This document shows, in pieces, positions 34,599 to 45,142 of a stretch of 64,000 nucleotides of DNA. A program made the translations under genes and the position numbers. Source of the DNA: Vreelandella titanicae BH1 (GTDB taxonomy: Bacteria > Pseudomonadota > Gammaproteobacteria > Pseudomonadales > Halomonadaceae); contig NZ_AOPO01000014.1 in NCBI RefSeq assembly GCF_000336575.1, forward strand, positions 5 to 64,004, in the 5' to 3' direction. Each line of letters starts with the position of its first letter. Within the stretch, counting starts at the first letter, position 1. Below the pieces are notes generated by a model. That model did not search any database. It worked only from the letters and a program-made list of their open reading frames with translations, and was not told the DNA's origin.

Positions 34599-37500
34599 TC
34601 ATTTGCTCCGCCAAAACCCCAACACCGGGTGATACCCCCAACGCTGATTTCTAGCCGAGGCGGTCACCGTGCCGAAGGTACGGGCGGCGCGATCAAGAGA
34701 GATATCCAAGTCTTCCGCCAAGTCGGCGAGCGCTGTTAAATAGTCGCTGGCTCCCCAGGGTTGAATCCGCTCGCCCTGCTCTTTTGCTAGATCTACCCGC
34801 ACCAGCAGGCTCTCCTCCACCGGAACGTGGAGCTTTTCACCTCGCCTTGCGCCGTCGTCTACGCGGTGCAGCGTCCAGGTTTCGCCGCCCTCATCGGGCA
34901 GCAGCGCGAGCGTTATTTCAGGCTCAAACTGCTTGCGAAATGGGTCACGCTGAATCAATACACCTGTTAAATGCAGTTGCGGCATCACATGCCAGCTATA
35001 GGCTCCCAAGGGCGGCGGCTTGGGGGTTTTACCAATTCTTATCTCTTTTTTAGTTAACGGCTCGGCGGGCTGTTCAATCATTAACTGGTGCAGCCGCTCA
35101 TGCTCCAGATCGACAAGGCTGTCTTTGGCGTGCAGCGTTTCCCGCGCCAGCACGCGGGGGCGGGCATCGATCACCTGGTACTCATCCGGCGTTAACAAGG
35201 TGTTAAGTGAGTGGTTTTTGAGACGCCAAGTAGCGTTTGTTTCAAAGCCTGGCCTATAAAAAGCAGGTTCGCCCGGCCGTTCAAGGTCTTTTAGATTGGT
35301 CTCTAAGAGCAAAATATTGGCCACTTCGCAGGCTTGTTCGCGGTGGCGGCGCACCCTGCCCGCTAGCTGGATAATTGAGCGCATGGAAGAAGGCTCTACT
35401 ATAGCCCAGTCGTAATCGTGGTCGCGGCCAACTTCGGTGACCGGCGAACCCAGCACGATAAACAGGTGGTCGTTCTCTTCGCTGCTATCCAGCAGACGGC
35501 GGATATCCGGCTGCTGAAACACGCGCTCGGGTTCGGCCCGTTGCAACGTTTTGTCTAACCGGCGCTCAATTTCAGAGCGCATGACCAACGGGTGGCGGGA
35601 GTGGTAAACGCAGAGATGAATACGCACTCCGTCAGGGGCGCCCTGCTGAAACAGTGCCCTGGCCACATCTACTAAGGGGTCGATATTGGCCATACGAATA
35701 AGGCCAAAGCTGACGCGTTTGCTGGTGTGAGGATCAACGGAGTGGTGCTGCTGGTGAAGCGCCAGCGCATGCTCGCGTAGCAGCGCTGAAACCGCGGGCC
35801 TAATTTCTTCTGGTCGCTTACCCAGCGATGGCAACGACAAAATATCGCCACGGCGGCGCACCGGGCTAGTAGATAGGCGCTCTAACCGGCGCTTGGCAAA
35901 GGCGTGATGCGCGGCCTTGAAGGTCTCGCTACTGGCGCAGTTTTCATGCTGTCGGTCGTGCTCGTCGAACCAGGCGCAGCAAATATCGGTCGCTAACCCC
36001 GGCTCGCCGCGGTGACGCTGAAAAGCTTCGCGACCGCTGCGATAGGCTTCATACAAACCCTCCACCAGCGCAGGCGGCAAGGTGGCCGATGAAAGCAGTA
36101 CCCGTGACCCTAGCAGCCCAGCCCAATTGACGAGCCGGGTAAGCGCAGGCAGGTCGTTGATATCGAAATCGTCGATCTCATCCAGCACCAGGTCACTGCT
36201 CATTAGGCGCAGCATGGGCACGATTTGACGCCCGCCACGGGTGCTCTCCGTGGCAGGCACAAGATGATCAACGGTACATACCAAAATGGGGGCGGCGATC
36301 AGCGCGCGGGTGCCCGGCTCATCGCTCAAACGGCGCAGTACCGGGTGGCTATCAAAATTGCCGTCAAACACCACGTGGGCATCTTCTTCAATCAGTGCCT
36401 GTTTGGATGCCGAGCCGCTGCCTTCGGCTTCCTGCTCGTAGTGTTCAAATAGGGCTTTATTGGCACTGCCACCTACCCGCACGGCGAGCTCATCGTCGCC
36501 CAGATGCAGACGGTCACGTAATGCTTGGCCAGTTTGCAGAGTGAGCGTGCGCAGCCCTAGGGCTATGCTAAAGCGCGCGCCCTGCTGGGGGTCGGCCAAA
36601 GCGTACATAATGCGCCCATTCGCTAGGGTTTTACCGCAGCCCGTGGACGCCATATTAATGCCAAAAAAGCCTTGTCGCTGGCTACGTTCCCTAAGCGACT
36701 GTGCCAGATCAAAGGCTTTATCCTGCCAGCGAAACCGTGGGTGGCTGCTGCGTTTTCGGAAGCCTTTATGGCGCGCTAGACGGGGTAAGTGACTGTCTAC
36801 ACTGGGCAGCGCACGGGCGACCGCGGCGGCATGTTTTTCAACCCCCAGAATATGCTCATCCAACGGCTGATTGGGCTTGCCGGTTTTGCGCACGGTATTG
36901 GCAATTAGCGGGTAATTGGGCTCGCCGCGAACGCGATGCTGAAGGTCTTCAAGGCTGGAGTAGTGGTGATCGGCCAGCATTAAGCTAAGCCGGGCTAAGT
37001 GCATAACGTAACGGCTTTCCAACCAGTGCCCGCCATTTTGCAGTCGCGCCTGTAACCGCGTGGCAAGCTTTTTAGCACGATCACGCCAACGTGGGGTGCT
37101 AACGGGCAATCCGGCCTTGAACTGCCAGTAGGGCGCGATGCGTTTAGAGTCTTGCGTTTCAGGAATCTCGTTCCACTCGGCATGAATGGAAGCAAACAAT
37201 CCTCCCAGTTGTTCCGCCTGAAGTGGTGCGTTTCCTCTGCCCCAGCGCCTTTCATTTTCGCCAACTTTTTCCGGCGGTTTTAAAGGTAGCCGGTGGTGGC
37301 TAAGCACCAGCCAACCCAGCGCTGCAGCCAGCGGCGGTAAGCGACTAAACACCAATGAGGTGGGGGCATCTATCCCGTCGCGCTCTAATCCATCTAGCCA
37401 GTCCTGCTCTTGATAGCTGCCTTCGGCCAGACGCGCCAGCCAAGTAGCGTCGTCGTCACTGCCTACAAACGCTTGGAACAGACGAAGCGATATCCACTCA

Positions 37501-37943
37501 TGGCGGTATAAGTTGCGCCCTTCCAACTTGCCTTTAAGCCGCTGCTGAAAGGCGTCGCAGGCTTTGCCCAGGTCGTGTAGTAACGCAGCAAAGGCAGTGA
37601 GCAAAAGAATATCTTCACCGTTGTGCCAATCATTTTCATCACGGCGGCGCAGGATATCTCGGGCAGTGGTATTGGTGGGCACCGCGCCATTGATATTAAA
37701 CCGCGAGGCATCCCCCACCACCCACACAAGCTCGCTGTGGTCGTGGCCACGAATCCAGTGGCAAGCAACGGCGGTATTTTTGCGGGCTTTTTTACGCAGC
37801 AGTTTGCGCAGTGTATCCAGCCCGGCTTGGGTGATCGGTGTTTGCCAGGTGCGGTCGCCGCGGCGTTCGGCAAACTGGTCGAGGATGCGGCGCGTCTCTT
37901 TCAGGGCGTTTTTGTTGCATTGGGAAATCAGCAGCACGTTCAT
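34599..37943 (-). CDS. cas3: Cas2/3 fusion, type I-F helicase-nuclease
   Basis: An 1114-residue fusion of Cas2 and Cas3 typical of type I-F. Residues 1-95 form the Cas2 domain used with Cas1 in spacer acquisition (MNVLLISQCNKNALKETRRI). The HD nuclease has HDLGK at 123-127, and the SF2 helicase has TGCGKT at 434-439 and DEID at 588-591. A C-terminal region from about 950 completes the family length. It unwinds and shreds DNA bound by the Csy complex. Its ATG overlaps the cas1 stop by four bases (37940-37943), so cas1 and cas3 form a unit separate from the csy genes. Confidence 0.97.
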   Translation of the reverse strand: MNVLLISQCNKNALKETRRILDQFAERRGDRTWQTPITQAGLDTLRKLLRKKARKNTAVACHWIRGHDHSELVWVVGDASRFNINGAVPTNTTARDILRRRDENDWHNGEDILLLTAFAALLHDLGKACDAFQQRLKGKLEGRNLYRHEWISLRLFQAFVGSDDDATWLARLAEGSYQEQDWLDGLERDGIDAPTSLVFSRLPPLAAALGWLVLSHHRLPLKPPEKVGENERRWGRGNAPLQAEQLGGLFASIHAEWNEIPETQDSKRIAPYWQFKAGLPVSTPRWRDRAKKLATRLQARLQNGGHWLESRYVMHLARLSLMLADHHYSSLEDLQHRVRGEPNYPLIANTVRKTGKPNQPLDEHILGVEKHAAAVARALPSVDSHLPRLARHKGFRKRSSHPRFRWQDKAFDLAQSLRERSQRQGFFGINMASTGCGKTLANGRIMYALADPQQGARFSIALGLRTLTLQTGQALRDRLHLGDDELAVRVGGSANKALFEHYEQEAEGSGSASKQALIEEDAHVVFDGNFDSHPVLRRLSDEPGTRALIAAPILVCTVDHLVPATESTRGGRQIVPMLRLMSSDLVLDEIDDFDINDLPALTRLVNWAGLLGSRVLLSSATLPPALVEGLYEAYRSGREAFQRHRGEPGLATDICCAWFDEHDRQHENCASSETFKAAHHAFAKRRLERLSTSPVRRRGDILSLPSLGKRPEEIRPAVSALLREHALALHQQHHSVDPHTSKRVSFGLIRMANIDPLVDVARALFQQGAPDGVRIHLCVYHSRHPLVMRSEIERRLDKTLQRAEPERVFQQPDIRRLLDSSEENDHLFIVLGSPVTEVGRDHDYDWAIVEPSSMRSIIQLAGRVRRHREQACEVANILLLETNLKDLERPGEPAFYRPGFETNATWRLKNHSLNTLLTPDEYQVIDARPRVLARETLHAKDSLVDLEHERLHQLMIEQPAEPLTKKEIRIGKTPKPPPLGAYSWHVMPQLHLTGVLIQRDPFRKQFEPEITLALLPDEGGETWTLHRVDDGARRGEKLHVPVEESLLVRVDLAKEQGERIQPWGASDYLTALADLAEDLDISLDRAARTFGTVTASARNQRWGYHPVLGFWRSK

Positions 37944-38914
37944 GCTTCGCCACTCCCCAGCGCTTGGGCGACGTCCTTGAGGGTATCGATCATAAAATCG
38001 AGGGATTCGGTGCGGGTTAATCGCTCAATACAGGCCTGACGAAACTCCTGCTCTTCATCACCGCGCATGGCGGAAATAAACGCCTGAGGCAGAATCACCG
38101 CGTCTTTCACTAAGTCCGCCACATCAAAGACTAGGCCGCCCCGGCGGGTTTTACCGTGGAGCACCGCAAGCCCATGGGGTATTCCCAACACCCAAGTGGC
38201 GGTCGCCGCCAGACCATAGGCAAGATAGTTGCCGTGATCGAGAAAGCGGTTGGCAGGATCGGTGCCGGTACCGCGTTTGGCACGGGTGAAGTCGCCGTAG
38301 TCGACCGCATTAACCGCCAGCTTAAACAGCGTTTTGGTTAAACGCGCTTCCAGGGTCAGTAGGTCAACGGTGCTGGGGGCTTTGTTGATTGCTTCACGGT
38401 GGTGGTTCAGCGCGCTATGCAGGTGATCGGTGGCAATAGTAAAACCAGCGTCTTTCATCACGCGGCTTGTCCACAGCGATTCAATACACGCCAAGCGTGC
38501 CTGCTGAAATGCACGGGCGGCATCTAGGCGTTTTACATCATCAAACCAGAAGCGCACCCAGTATTGGAGATACTCCGTGGGTCGATACTCACTTTGCGGG
38601 GTCAGCCAGGCGACATCCACATCAACCTCATTGGCGGCAAATAACGGCGTACCGCCCCCACCACAAAACCCCACCAGCACCCCAGCTTTCGCCAATTCGC
38701 GCATAGCCGCTTGGGTAATCGAGGTGCCAGTACCCAACAGTATCGAGGTGGTGTTGGCAATGGGAATATTCCAGTATCGGGATTTACTGCCCTCATCGGT
38801 GACATACTCCACTCGGCCACCGTTCACCAACACCCGACAATGCTGCAGGTAATAGAGGTTGGCACGCTTGGAATGAAGAATGGTTTTTAGGTCACTGGGC
38901 GAAAAGTCATCCAT
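37940..38914 (-). CDS. cas1: Cas1, type I-F integrase
   Basis: A 324-residue integrase that forms a complex with Cas2/3 and inserts new spacers at the leader. The N-terminus MDDFSPSDLKTILHSKRANL is the standard I-F Cas1 start; the ATG at 38914 has CAGGAG seven bases upstream, so the longer frame from 38944 is rejected. Metal ligands lie in LEARLTKTLF (Glu), VLHGKTRRGG (His) and FDVADLVKD (Asp). It is the first gene of the cas1-cas3 unit and is divergent from the unknown exported-protein gene. Confidence 0.97.
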   Translation of the reverse strand: MDDFSPSDLKTILHSKRANLYYLQHCRVLVNGGRVEYVTDEGSKSRYWNIPIANTTSILLGTGTSITQAAMRELAKAGVLVGFCGGGGTPLFAANEVDVDVAWLTPQSEYRPTEYLQYWVRFWFDDVKRLDAARAFQQARLACIESLWTSRVMKDAGFTIATDHLHSALNHHREAINKAPSTVDLLTLEARLTKTLFKLAVNAVDYGDFTRAKRGTGTDPANRFLDHGNYLAYGLAATATWVLGIPHGLAVLHGKTRRGGLVFDVADLVKDAVILPQAFISAMRGDEEQEFRQACIERLTRTESLDFMIDTLKDVAQALGSGEA

Positions 38915-39072
38915 GCGGTGCTCCTGATTATCGTCTTCCCCCATCTAACCATCCTTCACCCTGCAGCACCATTGACCTTAGTCATACTTCGCCACCCCTG
39001 AATCCCCCCACGTCTCATTTGTTTTGCGTGCTACGCTTAGCGCGACTGCTCCCCCTATATAGGCACTTCACC

Positions 39073-39756
39073 ATGCATGCTTTTCGTCTTGTTGCCGCGT
39101 TGGTTACCACCTTGGTAATCACTCTGCCTGTCTCGCTACAAGCACAAGCCCAGACCCAAGCTCAAACCAGCGAGCAGTGGAGTGAGTACGATGATGTGTT
39201 TGAGGACGGCGCACGCCACGCTAATATTTGGCAATGGGGTTGGTCGGGCATTTACGCCACCAGCCTGGCGGTGAACGCTTACCAATCCAGCGAGGCGAGC
39301 GATCCAGATGACCGCTTTGATGCACGGGTGGGTGTGGTGAAATCAGCGCTGGCCTTGGGTGGTATGCTGACCGACCGCCAGCCGCACCCGGCGGCACTGA
39401 CCGAATATGAGCGTTTGAAAGCCAGTGGCGATTTAAGCGGCGTACAGGCGCTAGGCTTGCAGCTCGCCCAGGCAGAGCGTGAGCGCCGCGGCTGGGGTGC
39501 CCAGATAAGTTCGCTAGTGGTGAATGGCGTGGCGGGTGCAGTGATTGCCGCCGATGGCAGAAAAAGTGATGGTGCTATCAACTTTGCTACCGGCATGCTG
39601 GTGAATGAGCTACAAATTTGGACACAGCCGAATCAGGCGTCTTCTGCGATTAATCGCTTCCAACCCGCTAATCTATCGCTGGGGCCGATCACTATTCCCG
39701 GTGAATACGCGCTGCATGTAGCGCCGCAGCAGCTAGGTGCTACCTGGCGCTATTGA
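39073..39756 (+). CDS. Exported protein of unknown function
   Basis: A 227-residue protein with a signal peptide (MHAFRLVAALVTTLVITLPV, probable cleavage after LQA) followed by a Gln/Thr-rich linker AQAQTQAQTSEQW. The rest shows helical segments, among them SSLVVNGVAGAVIAADG, and a C-terminal strand-rich end GPITIPGEYALHVAPQQLGA. I do not recognise the family. Start 39073 is preferred over 39019 because it begins the signal peptide. It is divergent from cas1 but nothing links it to CRISPR function; the terminator at 39779 ends it. Confidence 0.65.
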   Translation: MHAFRLVAALVTTLVITLPVSLQAQAQTQAQTSEQWSEYDDVFEDGARHANIWQWGWSGIYATSLAVNAYQSSEASDPDDRFDARVGVVKSALALGGMLTDRQPHPAALTEYERLKASGDLSGVQALGLQLAQAERERRGWGAQISSLVVNGVAGAVIAADGRKSDGAINFATGMLVNELQIWTQPNQASSAINRFQPANLSLGPITIPGEYALHVAPQQLGATWRY

Positions 39757-39778
39757 TACACCCTACGGTTATTCCCTT

Positions 39779-39811
39779 AAAGCGCTGGCGACGGTTTTCC
39801 GCTAGCGCTTT
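39779..39811 (+). terminator. Hairpin after the exported-protein gene
   Basis: AAAGCGCT and AGCGCTTT arms with inner GGCG/CGC pairing; short T-rich continuation. It lies 22 bases after the stop codon and upstream of the Zur-controlled operon. Confidence 0.5.
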
Positions 39812-39862
39812 ATCGTTGCTAGCGCGGCGTGAACGAGTAAAATACTCAGCAATTTTTTGGCT

Positions 39863-39891
39863 TTGCCAAACGTTATGTTATAACCTATTTG
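39863..39891 (+). promoter_or_regulatory. Zur box within the znu promoter
   Basis: GTTATGTTATAAC (39872-39884) differs from the Zur consensus GTTATANTATAAC at one position. It lies between TTGCCA (39863-39868) and TATTTG (39886-39891), a possible -35/-10 pair 17 bases apart. Zinc-bound Zur would cover the promoter and repress the small gene and znuCBA when zinc is sufficient. Confidence 0.7.
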
Positions 39892-39911
39892 AAATTATAC
39901 GAGGCCGCTTG

Positions 39912-40061
39912 ATGAGTGAGCATACGCACCGCCATAACAAGGAGGGCCCTTGTCACTTCTCCTTGATGTCGCTATCGGCTGTTAAACGGCTGTTGTTTGT
40001 TGCCGTGCCGCTATTGGCGCTGTGGGGTTTGGTGGTTTGGGCTAGCGGGTGGTTAGGATGA
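39912..40061 (+). CDS. Small His-rich single-pass membrane protein, first gene of the znu operon
   Basis: A 49-residue protein. The N-terminus MSEHTHRHNKEGPCH carries four histidines and a cysteine. It is followed by one membrane helix, LLFVAVPLLALWGLVVWASG. The stop codon overlaps the znuC ATG (ATGA), so it is translated with the zinc transporter, and the Zur box is directly upstream. I infer a role in zinc handling at the inner membrane, with the His/Cys tail as a metal-binding site. I do not recognise a named family. Confidence 0.65.
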   Translation: MSEHTHRHNKEGPCHFSLMSLSAVKRLLFVAVPLLALWGLVVWASGWLG

Positions 40062-40792
40062 GTCAACGCTCTTTATCACGCTTACAGCTGCACAACCTGC
40101 ATTTGGCCCAGGCGCGCCGCACGGTGCTGGAACATATCGAGGGCGACTTTAAGCCGGGTGCGATTACCGCGCTGATTGGCGCTAACGGCGCCGGTAAAAG
40201 CACGCTGATTCAGGCCATTATGGGCGAACTTCGGCCCATTAGCGGCGAAGTGGTCTGCACCGTCGCAAAAGAGCGCCGGGCGTGGCTGCCACAGCAGTTG
40301 GCGCTGGATCTCACCTTCCCGATGAGTGTGGAAGAGTTAGTCATGACCGGCAGCTGGCCCAGCCACGGCGCGTTAACCGGCTATTGTGCAGGGCACTACC
40401 GTAAAGGCCGCGAGATTATGGCGCGGCTGGGTATTTCGCACTTGGCCCACCGCCCGCTGGGCGAACTTTCCGGTGGCCAGCGCCAGCGTGCACTGATCGG
40501 CCGTACGCTAATGCAGGAAGCCGAGCTACTGCTGCTTGATGAGCCGTTTGCCAACGTGGATAGCGAAACCGTGGATATTTTGATCCGTATCCTGCGCCAA
40601 ATGGCGGACGACGGCGCGACGATCATTGTCGTGCTGCACGATATGGATCACCTGCGCCGCCTGGCCGATGAAGTACTGATGCTAAACGGCGGCCATGGCC
40701 GTTGGGTCGCGCCCAGTGCGCTGACCCATCAACACGCACCCGCTCAGGTAGTGCCGTTTACCATGGGAGGACGCCATGCTGGATCTGCTTAA
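40058..40792 (+). CDS. znuC: Zinc ABC transporter ATP-binding protein
   Basis: The ATPase of the high-affinity zinc importer, 244 residues. Walker A is GANGAGKST (41-49), the signature is LSGGQRQRA (137-145) and Walker B is LLLLDEPFAN. ATG at 40058 overlaps the small upstream gene; GTG-initiated extension to 40049 is less likely. It overlaps znuB by 17 bases. The gene order znuC-znuB-znuA is under the Zur box at 39872. Confidence 0.93.
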   Translation: MSQRSLSRLQLHNLHLAQARRTVLEHIEGDFKPGAITALIGANGAGKSTLIQAIMGELRPISGEVVCTVAKERRAWLPQQLALDLTFPMSVEELVMTGSWPSHGALTGYCAGHYRKGREIMARLGISHLAHRPLGELSGGQRQRALIGRTLMQEAELLLLDEPFANVDSETVDILIRILRQMADDGATIIVVLHDMDHLRRLADEVLMLNGGHGRWVAPSALTHQHAPAQVVPFTMGGRHAGSA

Positions 40793-41666
40793 TGCGTGGT
40801 TTGTCAGCCCGTTCGATTACGGCTTTATGCGCCGCGCGGTGGTGGGTGGTTTGGCGCTTTCGTTGGCCGCGCCGCCGCTGGGTGTGTTTTTGGTGCTACG
40901 CGGTATGAGCCTGATTGGCGATGCCATGGCCCACGCGATTCTGCCCGGTGTCGCGCTGGGGTTCCTGCTGGCGGGATTTTCGCTGCCGATTATGAGCATT
41001 GGCGGGGTGCTATTTGGCTTAATGGTCGCGCTGCTGGCGGGGGCGGTCTCAAAAATGGGCGGCCAACGCGAAGATGCCGCCATGGCGAGCTTTTTTATTA
41101 TCTCGCTAGCCGCAGGCGTGATGCTGATTTCGCTGGGCGGTAGCAGCGTTGACCTTACCCATGTGCTGTTCGGCTCGATTCTGGCGATCAACTCCACCGC
41201 GCTGTTGCTAATCGCGGGTATCAGTACGTTGATTGTGCTGACCCTGGCAGTGGTGTTTCGCGCCCTGGTAGTGGAGTGTTTGGACCCGCTGTTTTTACGT
41301 GGCCAAAGCCGCCGCAGCGGTTGGGTACACAGCGTTTTCCTGGGCCTGCTGGTGCTGAACCTAACCGCCGGCTTTCAAACCCTGGGTACGCTAATGGCGG
41401 TGGGACTGATGATGCTGCCCGCCACCTCGGCGCGCTTTTGGAGCAAACGCCTGGAGGGCTTGATCGGCATCGCTATTGTGCTGGCCATGGTAGCGAGCAC
41501 CGGTGGCCTGCTGCTCTCTTTTCATCTGGATATCCCCTCTGGCCCGAGCATTATTCTGCTGGCGGGGTTCGGTTATCTCTTTTCGGCCCTGTTTGGTCGC
41601 TACCACAGCTTGGCAGCCAAGCTGAGGCGTAAAACCACGCCGCTTGAAGTGGAGCAAGGGGCTTAA
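40776..41666 (+). CDS. znuB: Zinc ABC transporter permease
   Basis: A 296-residue inner-membrane permease of the ABC-3 family with eight or nine hydrophobic segments. Typical segments are RRAVVGGLALSLAAPPLGVF, GDAMAHAILPGVALGFLLAG and TLGTLMAVGLMMLPATSARF. GGGAGG lies just upstream of the ATG. It forms the channel with ZnuC bound on the cytoplasmic side. Confidence 0.93.
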   Translation: MLDLLNAWFVSPFDYGFMRRAVVGGLALSLAAPPLGVFLVLRGMSLIGDAMAHAILPGVALGFLLAGFSLPIMSIGGVLFGLMVALLAGAVSKMGGQREDAAMASFFIISLAAGVMLISLGGSSVDLTHVLFGSILAINSTALLLIAGISTLIVLTLAVVFRALVVECLDPLFLRGQSRRSGWVHSVFLGLLVLNLTAGFQTLGTLMAVGLMMLPATSARFWSKRLEGLIGIAIVLAMVASTGGLLLSFHLDIPSGPSIILLAGFGYLFSALFGRYHSLAAKLRRKTTPLEVEQGA

Positions 41667-41701
41667 TTATCAGTCTTCATGTTTATCGTAAGGAGTGTTG
41701 T

Positions 41702-42730
41702 ATGTCGCTTGCCTATTTATCATCTCGGCCTTCGCGCTGGTTAGTCGGTGTTTCCGCTATGCTGGCTCTGCCTGCTGCCATGGCTAATGAGCGCGTTCAG
41801 GTGGTGACCAGTTTCTCTATCCTGGCGGATATGGTGGAAAACGTAGGCGGCGAGCATGTCGAGGTGACCCCGCTGGTGGCTGCCGATGGCGATGCCCACG
41901 TTTACTCCCCCAGCCCTGGCGACGCACGCTCCCTGGCCAATGCCGATTTAGTCGTTTTCAACGGTCTGCTGTTTGAGGGCTGGATGGAGCGCCTGATTAG
42001 CGCCAGCGACTACAACGGGCCGATGGTCACCGCGACCGATGGTATTGAACCGCTCTCTTTCGCTGCACATGAAGAGCACGGCCATGATGATCATGACGAG
42101 CACGACCATGGGCACGACGACCATGACCACGAAGAGCATGCCGATGAGCACGCGGGGCATGACCATGGCAATCAAGACCCTCACGCTTGGCAGGATATGC
42201 ATCAAGCCGAGGTGTATATCGCCAATATCCGCGATGGCTTAATCGCCGCCGACGCCGATAACGCCGATGCCTACCGCGCCAATGCGGAGCAGTATTTACA
42301 GGAAATGGCCGAGGTAGACGACGAGATTCGTGCGCTGATTGACGAGATCCCGGCCTCCACCAGCGTGATTACCGGCCACGACTCCTTTGGCTACTTCTCA
42401 AGCGCCTACGGGGTGACCTTCCTCTCTCCAGTAGGGCTTTCCACGGAAGCCGACCCCAGTGGCGCCAGCATGGCGGCGCTAGTGGATGTGATTGAGCAGG
42501 AGAACGTGAAGGCGCTGTTCCACGAGAACATGACCAACCAGTCGATCATCACCCAGCTCGCCGAAGAGACCGGCCTGCCCATTGCGGGCACGCTCTACGC
42601 CGATGCGCTGGCAGCAGAGGGTGAAGCGAGCACTTATCTGGGTATGATGCGCCACAATGCCCATGTGCTGCACGACGCGTTGGCCCAGCCGGGTCATAAC
42701 GACCACGATGATCATGGTCACAGCCACTAA
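41702..42730 (+). CDS. znuA: Zinc ABC transporter, periplasmic zinc-binding protein
   Basis: A 342-residue cluster A-I metal-binding protein. The signal peptide (about 1-28, ending AAMAN) precedes the fold with metal-binding histidines in DAHVYSPSPGDA, DPHAWQDMHQAEVYI and ITGHDSFGYFS. Between the first two lies a long loop with many His, Asp and Glu residues (about 118-158), the hallmark of zinc-type ZnuA. A second His-rich patch ends the protein (DHGHSH). AAGGAG precedes the ATG. It converges on ampR. Confidence 0.94.
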   Translation: MSLAYLSSRPSRWLVGVSAMLALPAAMANERVQVVTSFSILADMVENVGGEHVEVTPLVAADGDAHVYSPSPGDARSLANADLVVFNGLLFEGWMERLISASDYNGPMVTATDGIEPLSFAAHEEHGHDDHDEHDHGHDDHDHEEHADEHAGHDHGNQDPHAWQDMHQAEVYIANIRDGLIAADADNADAYRANAEQYLQEMAEVDDEIRALIDEIPASTSVITGHDSFGYFSSAYGVTFLSPVGLSTEADPSGASMAALVDVIEQENVKALFHENMTNQSIITQLAEETGLPIAGTLYADALAAEGEASTYLGMMRHNAHVLHDALAQPGHNDHDDHGHSH

Positions 42731-42753
42731 GCAGTTAACGTCAATAGTGCTGC

Positions 42754-43629
42754 TCAGGCATTAATGGCCGTGAGCAGCCACTCCCGGAAGGACGCCATGG
42801 CGTGGGTTTCGGGGCGTGTCTGCAGGCGAGTCAGCCAGTAACCGCCCAGACTGACAGCGGTGTCGAAAGGCTGTACCAGTGCGCCGCTGTTTAGTTGGCG
42901 GGGAAACATCAGCGGTGGCGCCAGCGCCACGCCTGCCCCTTGTAGGGCTGCTTCCACCATGGCGATGGAAGAGTCAAACACAATGCTGTTGGTCATCGGA
43001 AAGCTGCGTGGTAGCCCTGCCGCCAATAGCCACTCTGTCCACTCATCGGCGCGATAAGAGCGCAGCCAGGTTTCCCCCAGCACATCGGCTGGGGTGTTCA
43101 GCCGCGCGGCGATATCAGGTATGCACATTACCGAGAGTGACGCCGGTAGTAGCGGCTGTGCCGCGGTACCGTGCCAGGCCCCCGTGCCAAAGCGGATCGC
43201 AAAATCCAGCCCTTCGCCGGCAATATCCGCTCGGTTGTTATGGGTGGAGAGCCGTAAATCGACGTAAGGGTACTGGCGCTGAAAATCTCCCAGCCTCGGC
43301 AGCAACCAGCCGACGGCAAAAGTCCCCACCACGCCGACGTTTAATACCTCCCGATAGCTGCTCTCGCCCACCCGCTCCAGCGTGTGGGCTATCTGGTCGA
43401 ATGAACTCTTCAATACCGGCAGCAGCAGTTCGCCCTCCTGAGTAAGCATTAGCCCCCTGGGCAAACGCTTGAACAGCGGCACCTTCAACAGCGTTTCGAG
43501 CAGCTTAACCTGATGGCTTACCGCCGCTTGGGTCACATGAAGCTCTTCTGCCGCGCGGGTAAAGCTTAAATGCCTGGCCGACGCCTCAAACGCGCGCAGC
43601 GCCTTCAACGGCAGGTAGGGACGCACCAC
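42754..43629 (-). CDS. ampR: AmpR-type LysR regulator of beta-lactamase
   Basis: A 291-residue LysR regulator whose sequence follows AmpR of Pseudomonas along its whole length: VRPYLPLKALRAFEASARHL, HVTQAAVSHQVK in the helix-turn-helix, FKRLPRGLMLTQEGE, VGTFAVGWLLPRLGDFQ and LRSYRADEWTEW. AmpR senses peptidoglycan fragments in the cytoplasm and controls ampC. Start GTG at 43629 gives the usual AmpR start and has GGGGG upstream; TTG at 43641 is less likely. It is divergent from ampC with a gap of 149 bases. Confidence 0.88.
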   Translation of the reverse strand: MVRPYLPLKALRAFEASARHLSFTRAAEELHVTQAAVSHQVKLLETLLKVPLFKRLPRGLMLTQEGELLLPVLKSSFDQIAHTLERVGESSYREVLNVGVVGTFAVGWLLPRLGDFQRQYPYVDLRLSTHNNRADIAGEGLDFAIRFGTGAWHGTAAQPLLPASLSVMCIPDIAARLNTPADVLGETWLRSYRADEWTEWLLAAGLPRSFPMTNSIVFDSSIAMVEAALQGAGVALAPPLMFPRQLNSGALVQPFDTAVSLGGYWLTRLQTRPETHAMASFREWLLTAINA

Positions 43630-43736
43630 CTTGACCCCCAAATTTTTCTAATGGCTTATGCAAAATATCGCTGTTTGTGAATTGCCGCAGCGCGCCGTAA
43701 GTTAACCACTGTCACGGGCTTTGCGACTGGAAATAA

Positions 43737-44951
<1,215 letters not shown>

Positions 44952-44990
44952 GCAAGCAGCCAGACAACCTGATGCCGCCTTCGTGAACTG

Positions 44991-45034
44991 CACCCCAATC
45001 GTTGGATATTCGTCCAATGGTTGGGGTGTTTTTT
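44991..45034 (+). terminator. Terminator of ampC
   Basis: CACCCCAA (44991-44998) and TTGGGGTG (45021-45028) with an inner TTGGA/TCCAA pair, followed by TTTTTTA. Confidence 0.9.
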
Positions 45035-45142
45035 ATGGCGATATAACGAAGATCAAACAACCGAAAGTTGCATTTTTTGCTGTCGATAAGGAGACTAGCA
45101 CCCTCCCCCGTCACTTACCTTCACTGCGAAGAGCCCTTTCCC

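Noticed and set aside
39073-39756. Accessory CRISPR gene
   Set aside because: It is divergent from cas1, has a signal peptide for export and shows no nuclease or regulator features.
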